Below, in pieces: positions 29,216 through 34,522 of a stretch of 34,522 nt of DNA; position 1 is the stretch's first letter, and every line of letters begins with the position of its first letter. The position numbers and the translations under genes were made by a program. The notes below the pieces were generated by a model. That model saw only the letters and a list, made by a program, of their open reading frames with translations, was not told the origin of the DNA and made no database searches. Source of the DNA: a virus; the IMG/VR virus record IMGVR_UViG_3300042289_000426, positions 1 through 34,522 of that record; one strand, written 5' to 3'.

Positions 29216-31306
29216 CTACTTTGCTTCCCTAAAGAATGACTTCCATGTAACCCAGTCGATTGCCTGCAGCGCGGCAGGTGGTACACCTAGCGCGTCGGCT
29301 GCTTCCTTCATTACTTCCATGCCGAAATCGTACCTGACCTTCGAACTCATTCCACGATTGATACCTGGCAACTTCACACCAGCGATCGCATCAGAAGCGT
29401 GAATGTCAATGGTGGTTCCTGGACTGGTCACCTGGTCTAGGATGTTGGCCGAGAAGTTTCTAGTCTTTAGGTCACCCAGTACATCGTCGCCAATGCTAGG
29501 ATCATCTAGAATCTTCATTGCTTTTATGGCGTTATTGCTAGTCAAGAAACTGGTGCTCGGGTTGATTCCAGGTAACACCTGCAAGCGTTCCTGCAGAGTA
29601 TCAAGTATCTGCTTCTCAGCTTTCTTCTTGGCTGCACCTGTAAGTGTTTTTGCAGAGAGTCCCTCATCGTACTTACGCACAGCTTGAATAATGTCGTCAA
29701 GCAAGCCCTGCTCTTGCAGAGTCTTGAGTCCTACGGCCGCATCAATGTTAGCTGCCCATGGCATCGACGGGCTCATAGCCGCCATTACATCTGCCATCTG
29801 CTTTGGATTCTCATAGCGTCTAGCTATCTCACCAGCGCGTGGGTACCAGTACAGAGCAGCGATACGCAAGCGACTGTTCGATGTAAGACCTACACGTACA
29901 AGATTCTCGACAGCTTTTGCCTTCAGTATGGTTCTTTGCTCTGGATCCTTGAGTGCTGATAGAGGAATAGCGCTACGAGTCTTACCGTCCAGCTGTGTCA
30001 GATCATCAACGATGAGGCCAAAACTTCCACTCTTATCGATTGACTGATCTACATACGACGGTAGAGAACCAGGGGAGATCTTGGCGTACTCGGCGGCAGG
30101 ATACTCATCGAAACGTACGCCCTTACCCAGGTCAAGTTCTTTCTTTGATGGATTGGTTATGAAGTCCTGACCCTTTACCTTACGGGTAACAGCCGCCCTT
30201 GCCACTGCTCCTGCTCGCATCGCTGACGATGCTTCAGGATTGGCTGGATTCTGAAATAGTCTCAGTGCGTCGGTTGGTGCATTTGGATCTGTAACGAAAT
30301 CAGCGTTACGAACTCCACGTAGCACGCCGAGTTCTGGCGTAGTTAGCCCACCTGGGTTTGCAAGTAAGGCTTCTTCTAGGGTAATGCCAGTACGCCTAGC
30401 GGTTTCTTGCGCTGATTGTAAAAGCGCACTAGCGCTGGCTGGGGCAATAGGCGTACCAGCTTCAGTAAATAGGCTGCCTACGATACCACCCTTTGCAGTT
30501 TCAAACTCTTTGCCGACGCTACCTGTAGAGCCGAGGGCTGTTTTTATCTTACTTAGGGGCCTAGTGGCGATACCAAACGGTAGCACAGAAGCTAGTGCTA
30601 GTGGATCACCGCCGATGTTACGCAGCGTACCACCAACTGACTGGGCAACTCCCATGCCAGTCTCGGTCTCACCACGTAGACCAGCTAGGAAGTCTCTTGC
30701 CTTCTGGACAGCATCCTCTGGCGGTTGTAACGCACCAGTCAATGCGCCTGCCGTCAATCCACCACCAGCGGTGTAAGCACCTCGCTTGATCATTTGATTA
30801 CGTGCAGCTCTCAATGCTTCTGGCGTTACGTCATAACCAATCTGTCGGTAGAGATCAAACCCACCCATCTGTTCAGTCTTCAAGCCAGAACGAATAGCGT
30901 TCAGCCTAGTAACGAATCTCTTGGCTGGGTCAAGGCCCACACCAGCACCCTCTGGATTCCAGGCACCTACATACTCGCCGCGGCGAAAACGTTCTACGTT
31001 TTCAGGACGGCGCAGGGTTTCCAGGAGTTCATCTAGATTCCTAGCCGTACCCATACCTGATGTCTGTCCAGGTAGGTTGGGGACGGTGGCCATCATTGAG
31101 CCAGCCTGCTCGCCAGGTTCTAGAAACCTGTTGCGCCTAGGATCAAACGTGAAGCCAGTATTCTTTTGGGCAGCACGACGCACCATTTCTGGTGCGCTTG
31201 CTTCTAGGTTGGCGAGGATGCGCTCCTTGCCAGCAGGTAGAACACGACTGACAAGCTGTCGTCCTGCGCCAGCACCTAGTCCTAGGAGTCTGGCTGCGAT
31301 AGACAT
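29216..31306 (-). CDS. Large virion protein with DUF7178-like C-terminus (tentative)
   Basis: A 696-residue protein in the late operon. Residues 1-210 are basic and Gly/Ala-rich, with RGEYVGAWNPEGAGVGLDPA and a Gly-rich hydrophobic segment (GAYTAGGGLTAGALTGALQP). Residues about 230-480 are mixed. The last about 120 residues read LKTRNFSANILDQVTSPGTT, then IDIHASDAIAG and AADALGVPPAALQAIDWVTW. From memory, the FxxNI-x(n)-TIDxHA-x(n)-LxAxxWxxW order resembles DUF7178 domains of phage proteins; this is tentative. An internal or ejected virion role is inferred from size and neighbours. It follows the 60-residue basic gene after one base. Confidence 0.8.
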   Translation of the reverse strand: MSIAARLLGLGAGAGRQLVSRVLPAGKERILANLEASAPEMVRRAAQKNTGFTFDPRRNRFLEPGEQAGSMMATVPNLPGQTSGMGTARNLDELLETLRRPENVERFRRGEYVGAWNPEGAGVGLDPAKRFVTRLNAIRSGLKTEQMGGFDLYRQIGYDVTPEALRAARNQMIKRGAYTAGGGLTAGALTGALQPPEDAVQKARDFLAGLRGETETGMGVAQSVGGTLRNIGGDPLALASVLPFGIATRPLSKIKTALGSTGSVGKEFETAKGGIVGSLFTEAGTPIAPASASALLQSAQETARRTGITLEEALLANPGGLTTPELGVLRGVRNADFVTDPNAPTDALRLFQNPANPEASSAMRAGAVARAAVTRKVKGQDFITNPSKKELDLGKGVRFDEYPAAEYAKISPGSLPSYVDQSIDKSGSFGLIVDDLTQLDGKTRSAIPLSALKDPEQRTILKAKAVENLVRVGLTSNSRLRIAALYWYPRAGEIARRYENPKQMADVMAAMSPSMPWAANIDAAVGLKTLQEQGLLDDIIQAVRKYDEGLSAKTLTGAAKKKAEKQILDTLQERLQVLPGINPSTSFLTSNNAIKAMKILDDPSIGDDVLGDLKTRNFSANILDQVTSPGTTIDIHASDAIAGVKLPGINRGMSSKVRYDFGMEVMKEAADALGVPPAALQAIDWVTWKSFFREAK

Positions 31307-31307
31307 G

Positions 31308-31490
31308 TTACTTTCTAAACTTCTCCATAGCGCGTTCGATGCCCTTGGCCATTGCTGCGCCTTGAGTCATCTTACCGCCTGGCTTTGGCTTGGTGATACC
31401 AGGCTTAGCCATTCTGTTTGATGGCTTCGCTGGCTTTAGCACTTTCTTTCCCATGCCCATGCTCTTTGCGATCTTCTTTTGTCCGTACAT
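31308..31490 (-). CDS. 60-residue basic protein
   Basis: The product begins MYGQKKIAKSMGMGKKVLKP and is very rich in Lys, Met, Gly and Pro, with an Ala-rich C-terminal helix (GAAMAKGIERAMEKFRK). It starts behind a weak AAAGG site one base after the DUF6496-like gene. A small virion DNA-binding or head-filling protein is plausible. It resembles its neighbour in charge, and the shared AKGI...K endings suggest possible duplication. Confidence 0.7.
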   Translation of the reverse strand: MYGQKKIAKSMGMGKKVLKPAKPSNRMAKPGITKPKPGGKMTQGAAMAKGIERAMEKFRK

Positions 31491-31491
31491 T

Positions 31492-31689
31492 TTAGTAGCC
31501 TTTCATCTTGTTGGTTGCGTTCTTGATGCCCTTGTCGATTGCCTTGGACATGCCCGCTTCGCTCATAGCGATCGCAACCGCCTGCTTACGGGACTTCACG
31601 ATAGGGCCCTTGCCCTTACCAGGCTTGCCGCTGTGCAGCTTACCCTTCTTGTATTCGCCCATTACCTTGGCAACCTTATCCTTCTTCAT
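31492..31689 (-). CDS. DUF6496-like 65-residue basic protein
   Basis: ATG 31689 shares a base with the LysM gene stop (TGATG); a GTG at 31692 is the only alternative. The sequence KVAKVMGEYKKGKLHSG, then IVKSRKQAVAIAMSEAG, matches from memory the pattern of DUF6496 (KVxKVMxEFKxGxLxSG...VxxRKQAIAIALSEA), a short family frequent in phages and bacteria without known function. The C-terminal part (SKAIDKGIKNATNKMKG) is a basic helix. It is probably a packaged or nucleic-acid-binding protein. Confidence 0.8.
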   Translation of the reverse strand: MKKDKVAKVMGEYKKGKLHSGKPGKGKGPIVKSRKQAVAIAMSEAGMSKAIDKGIKNATNKMKGY

Positions 31690-32423
31690 CACATACCACC
31701 AAGTGGGTTATTCAGAGTGGGTGGAGTTTGCTGCATGCTACGCTCTTCAGCCATACGGAACTGAGCAGGACTTGTCTTCATACGACTAAAAGCGCCTGGT
31801 ACTTTCTTTGGTGTAGGCTTGGCTAGATTCACGGCTGTGTTCTTGAAGATCGTGCGACCACCCTGGTACTTAGCCTGCTGCTTGAACTTTGGGTTCAACT
31901 TCATGAGCTGCGCAAGTGACATGTTATTCTTCTTCGCAATGGAAGACAGCGTATCTCCCCGCTGCACACGATAAGGCTTAGGTTTGGCTGCTTGAGCAAA
32001 TGTGCTAGGTTTTGTCTTCGGCATCTGTGATGCGATAGACGCAGCACCGATTGCCCCTGATTCCTGAGAAGCTAGCTGTGATGGGGCGTAAGTAGGTTGC
32101 TGCAGCGTAGGAGCCTGAATGGTCGGTACTGGTGCTGGTTCTGGTCTAAATACAAGACTCGAAGGGGTCTGTTGCGCTACTGGGGTCTGTTGAGCGGCTG
32201 GGGGATTGTTAGCTTGCAGCCACCTTTGGGCAGCCTGCTCGTAACTTAGACCATTGGACATCCCAAGAAGCTGAGCACTACTCGGCTTGCCCTCAAAATC
32301 AGCCAGAATAGCAGCACGTTGTACGGGATCCTGAATGTTACGAGCAATAGCCCGCTTCTCTTCTTCCCGATCAAAAAAAGAACCCAGACCTAGGTCCACG
32401 TACTCCTTGTAAGTCATTGCCAT
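31689..32423 (-). CDS. LysM-domain virion protein
   Basis: A 244-residue protein behind AAGGAG. The N-terminal 75 residues are helical (YKEYVDLGLGSFFDREEEKR). Residues about 76-145 are a Pro/Gln/Ala-rich linker. Residues about 150-198 are a LysM domain: YRVQRGDTLSSIAKKNNMSL, then AQLMKLNPKF and a final ITVNL-type strand. The C-terminus is disordered. LysM binds peptidoglycan or chitin, so this protein could anchor the particle to the wall or assist lysis. It lacks a catalytic domain. It precedes small basic genes and follows the DUF6321-like gene. Confidence 0.85.
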   Translation of the reverse strand: MAMTYKEYVDLGLGSFFDREEEKRAIARNIQDPVQRAAILADFEGKPSSAQLLGMSNGLSYEQAAQRWLQANNPPAAQQTPVAQQTPSSLVFRPEPAPVPTIQAPTLQQPTYAPSQLASQESGAIGAASIASQMPKTKPSTFAQAAKPKPYRVQRGDTLSSIAKKNNMSLAQLMKLNPKFKQQAKYQGGRTIFKNTAVNLAKPTPKKVPGAFSRMKTSPAQFRMAEERSMQQTPPTLNNPLGGM

Positions 32424-32440
32424 TATCGACTCCTTCTCTA

Positions 32441-32791
32441 CTATCTCTTCGGCTTGGGGCGGTTGATCTTGTTCTTACCAGCCTCATAGGATGCCAGGAG
32501 GCCGCGGCCCTTAGCCGCGAGCCTGGCTGCAGACTGGGCATTCCTAGGCACTGGTTCTCCCCAGGCTGCCGCTGCCAGGGCAAGACGGGTGGGCTTCCCG
32601 TTGGGCTTCTGGAGTGGTCCTGATGGGTTGGTGTAGAATCGCGTGAGGAAGCTACCCTTACGGCGCTTCTTCTCTGGTGTGTCGGCAGCACCCTTGACGC
32701 CTGGCTTCAGGTTAGCGCCCTCTTTGCGCTTGAAGTGCTCTCTACCAGCGGCGGTAAGCCCGCCCTTGGGATCACGGATTGGTTGACTCAT
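32441..32791 (-). CDS. DUF6321-like small basic protein
   Basis: ATG 32791 lies behind GAGGTCACG in an ATGA overlap with the previous stop; the open frame to 32827 has no site. The product is 116 residues. DPKGGLTAAGREHFKRKEGA, NLKPGVKGAADTPEKKRRKG, SFLTRFYTNPSGP and PTRLALAAAAWGEPVP match from memory the pattern of phage DUF6321 proteins (GGLTxAGR...NLKPGV...RRKGSFxxRF). The function of the family is unknown. The protein is basic and compact, and it is part of the late operon next to the peptidase. Confidence 0.8.
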   Translation of the reverse strand: MSQPIRDPKGGLTAAGREHFKRKEGANLKPGVKGAADTPEKKRRKGSFLTRFYTNPSGPLQKPNGKPTRLALAAAAWGEPVPRNAQSAARLAAKGRGLLASYEAGKNKINRPKPKR

Positions 32792-33342
32792 CGTGACCTC
32801 TTCGCATTGAATCTTGCCTCGATCCACTCAACTGCATCGCATGTGGTAGCGAGCTCTCCTGGCCACACCATTGATGGTGGGTAGCGAAATACTTTCGACA
32901 ACTTCGGACGAGCTGCCAATACTGATTGTGTGCAGTGGTTAGAACAGATCGCACGCTTGTTGCTCTCCCAACCGCGGACCTTGATTCCAACGAAACGCAG
33001 AGCAATACGGATTATTTCCCCCCAACCGTATCTGGTTCCCACCATGGACCTAGACTTCTCCAGGATCCTAGCCTGCTCTCCCCTGGTTCTCCAGAGACGG
33101 ACTACCTTGATGGGCGCTTCGGTGCGTGTACGCACACGAACGCCATCCTGGTTCTTCTTCAGGGATGGCCAGGCCTCTACGGTCTCCCATACCTCGATAG
33201 CGTCAGTCTTCTTGATGAGCTTGTGGTAGACAAACGTGTGGGCATAGGCAGAGCCAGTGCCGTGACGAATGATCCAGCCGACAAAGCCACCACCCTTGGT
33301 GAAGCCGATGTCTCCTGGTTGAATGTCTACCCAAGTGTTCAT
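32788..33342 (-). CDS. Papain-fold (NlpC/P60-superfamily, YiiX-type) peptidase or amidase
   Basis: A 184-residue protein. It begins with DIQPGDIGFTKGGGFVGWII, then RHGTGSAYAHTFVYHK (H35) and later MVGTRYGWGEIIRIALRF, then AICSNHCTQSV (C133). This histidine-first, cysteine-last order is the circularly permuted papain fold of YiiX/YebB-type proteins in the NlpC/P60 superfamily. The substrate may be peptidoglycan or another amide or thioester. As a late gene beside a LysM protein it may be the endolysin or a virion-associated wall hydrolase. No signal peptide is present. It shares ATGA with the next gene. Confidence 0.8.
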   Translation of the reverse strand: MNTWVDIQPGDIGFTKGGGFVGWIIRHGTGSAYAHTFVYHKLIKKTDAIEVWETVEAWPSLKKNQDGVRVRTRTEAPIKVVRLWRTRGEQARILEKSRSMVGTRYGWGEIIRIALRFVGIKVRGWESNKRAICSNHCTQSVLAARPKLSKVFRYPPSMVWPGELATTCDAVEWIEARFNAKRSR

Positions 33343-33343
33343 G

Positions 33344-33835
33344 TTATCCTACCTGATGTACTGTTAGAACTACCGATGGGACTACAGGTACTGGTGACTC
33401 AGCGTCCTGGTGGTAGAGGTGGATGTTGGTGTGGTTGGTTTCCCATGCTAGCTCTAGATAATCTCCGACCGCAAAGGTGATGAAGAAGTCTCGTGAGCAT
33501 ACCTGGTATGGTGAGTTAGATGTACATGACTGACGACTACCAGTCTCAGCAACGGTTGACCCGTTCTTCTTCAGCCATAGGTGCGCATGTGCGTCTGTAC
33601 CGCCACCACCGCTGTTATTTAGTTGGACCGCGTATTGCACGTTGTACAAACCAGCGTTCGACACATAGACTTTTGTCCCAGCCGTCAGCACCATGTCGCG
33701 TTCAAAGTCTGTGCTATTGAACGATACGATGTACTCTTGATCGGCTATGGTGGCGAACTGATCCGATAAGGATTGCCAGGAGCCACACGGTGTTTCCGAG
33801 ACGCTCCCGATTACCTGGTTGTACGCTAAAGGCAT
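33344..33835 (-). CDS. Jelly-roll decoration or fibre protein (C1q/TNF-like)
   Basis: A 163-residue beta-rich protein. KVYVSNAGLYNVQYAVQLNN is followed by GGGGTDAHAHLWLKKNGSTV, CSRDFFITFAVGDYLELAWE and a final VVLTVHQVG strand. The GxYNVQxxxQL, LWLKKNGxxV, FxVGDYLELxW order is characteristic of the C1q/TNF-like jelly-roll domain in phage fibres and head decorations. It is probably trimeric. It lies among other small exterior-protein genes at the right edge. The exact location on the particle is not determined. Confidence 0.8.
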   Translation of the reverse strand: MPLAYNQVIGSVSETPCGSWQSLSDQFATIADQEYIVSFNSTDFERDMVLTAGTKVYVSNAGLYNVQYAVQLNNSGGGGTDAHAHLWLKKNGSTVAETGSRQSCTSNSPYQVCSRDFFITFAVGDYLELAWETNHTNIHLYHQDAESPVPVVPSVVLTVHQVG

Positions 33836-33836
33836 G

Positions 33837-34082
33837 TTAGCCTACGTTCATGATACGAACATCACATGAGCCAGCTAGAGCCTGGAGCCAGATAGCTCCT
33901 GGTCCTTCGATGACAACTTGTGGGAACTCGTACACTGCGAATGGCGGAAGGTAGATACCTTCTGTCGTTACGTTTGTGCTCTGGTTGTAGACGTACAGGT
34001 CCCCTGGGCCTAGGTTTTGCACTACTGGGGCAGTGGTTCCTGTGTATCCTGAATCTACAGCAGCTCCGACGTTGATGATCAT
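33837..34082 (-). CDS. Small beta-rich virion protein
   Basis: An 81-residue protein behind GGAGTAAAC. It begins MIINVGAAVDSGYTGTTAPV and continues as beta strands (VQNLGPGDLYVYNQSTNVTT, then VVIEGPGAIWLQALAG). Short sandwich-like proteins such as this often decorate capsids or form fibre bases. It is adjacent to the jelly-roll gene in the same orientation. No family is recognised. Confidence 0.75.
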   Translation of the reverse strand: MIINVGAAVDSGYTGTTAPVVQNLGPGDLYVYNQSTNVTTEGIYLPPFAVYEFPQVVIEGPGAIWLQALAGSCDVRIMNVG

Positions 34083-34091
34083 GTTTACTCC

Positions 34092-34268
34092 TTATGCTCT
34101 CGAGAGGAACAACAGTTCCTCGTAGGTTGCTTCCCGTGTCGAACCGTCTTCGTCGGTTACGACCCAGGCGCCGTCTACCAGTTCAGCTGTGATCTGGGAG
34201 ACAACATTGTTGTTCGGTAGTTCGGGATTGAATCCACCGAGTCCATAGGTTGTTGATAGTACGGTCAT
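34092..34268 (-). CDS. 58-residue small virion-operon protein
   Basis: The frame runs from ATG 34268 to TAA 34092, with AAGGAG about five bases before the start. The product starts MTVLSTTYGLGGFNPELPNN and continues with a beta-rich acidic half (ITAELVDGAWVVTDEDGSTR, then EATYEELLFLSRA). It lies nine bases before the next late gene. Function unknown; position suggests a small structural or assembly protein. Confidence 0.7.
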   Translation of the reverse strand: MTVLSTTYGLGGFNPELPNNNVVSQITAELVDGAWVVTDEDGSTREATYEELLFLSRA

Positions 34269-34278
34269 GTTATTCTCC

Positions 34279-34522
34279 TTATGCCGATCTACGTACTGCT
34301 ACGCGCAGTGCTGTTGGAAGTGATGCGGAGTTTGCTGCGTATGTTACGCTAGCTGGAAGCGTACCAGCATAGCTGCCGAGGGAGTGCGCCCACGCCATAC
34401 CCAATGCGCCAGAGTTCGCAGCAGAAATACCACGCTTACGGAACATTGCGAAGTCACCCTGTAGTTGATACAGATAAGGTGTACGCCCAAGTCCTGTGTC
34501 AGTGGTACCGCTTACGTTGATA
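34279..34522 (-). CDS. Virion protein, C-terminal 80 residues (runs off the right edge)
   Basis: A leftward frame enters at the window edge and ends at TAA 34279. The visible part begins INVSGTTDTGLGRTPYLYQL, then QGDFAMFRKRGISAANSGAL and a GMAWAHSLGSYAGTLPASVT stretch, ending in a basic VAVRRSA. It is rich in Gly, Ala and Ser. The neighbours are decoration or fibre genes, so a structural protein is likely. The N-terminus is outside the window. Confidence 0.7.
   Translation of the reverse strand, partial: INVSGTTDTGLGRTPYLYQLQGDFAMFRKRGISAANSGALGMAWAHSLGSYAGTLPASVTYAANSASLPTALRVAVRRSA

Overview
The window is part of a tailed double-stranded DNA phage genome (Caudoviricetes). The head and neck genes run in the order small terminase, large terminase, portal, scaffold, major capsid protein, short adaptor, then a beta-rich nozzle-type protein. 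No tape-measure, tube or sheath gene is visible, which points to a short-tailed (podovirus-like) particle. Both window ends cut through leftward virion genes. If the genome is circular or circularly permuted, the left-hand block (16950 down to 1) and the right-hand block (34522 down to 28813) would form one long leftward late operon; that joining is inference. The host cannot be named. Strong AGGAGG-type ribosome sites, roughly balanced base composition and a few small proteins like those on actinobacterial mobile elements make an actinobacterial host plausible, no more.

Layout. 1-16950 (minus): packaging, portal, scaffold, capsid, tail and large internal-type virion proteins, with a rho-independent terminator after the capsid gene. 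16951-18258: a mostly non-coding, GC-rich divergent region holding one possible 32-codon gene, an imperfect palindrome and a diverged direct repeat. 18259-28757 (plus): the early operon, mostly small genes overlapping by ATGA, TAATG or 8-nt junctions. It encodes a RecB/Cas4-like nuclease, a DnaB/RecA-fold helicase, a Holliday-junction-resolvase-like nuclease, an endonuclease VII-type HNH nuclease, a sigma region-4-like protein, an HTH protein, a metallopeptidase-like protein and many tiny membrane or zinc-type proteins. No DNA polymerase, primase, RNA polymerase or integrase is seen, so the phage probably uses the host replisome. 28766-28800: a bidirectional terminator between the convergent operons. 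28813-34522 (minus): a membrane protein (holin candidate), a large virion protein, small basic proteins, a LysM protein, a papain-fold peptidase and jelly-roll or decoration-type proteins.

The most unusual content is RNA structure in the few real gaps of the early operon. The gap at 18751-18857 contains what reads as a complete type II hammerhead ribozyme (18755-18820) with every core nucleotide and all three stems. The next two gaps each contain a miniature tRNA-like structure: an acceptor-type stem closed onto a perfect TTCGATC T-arm, but too short for a full tRNA (20207-20262 and 20687-20731). The second lies in a roughly 395-nt heavily structured gap that also holds a palindrome (20929-20990). 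That palindrome is related, in inverted orientation, to one at 17249-17333 in the divergent region. My reading is that the early polycistronic RNA is cut into segments by a self-cleaving ribozyme plus RNase P/RNase Z mimics. The elements are seen in the sequence; the processing scheme is inference.
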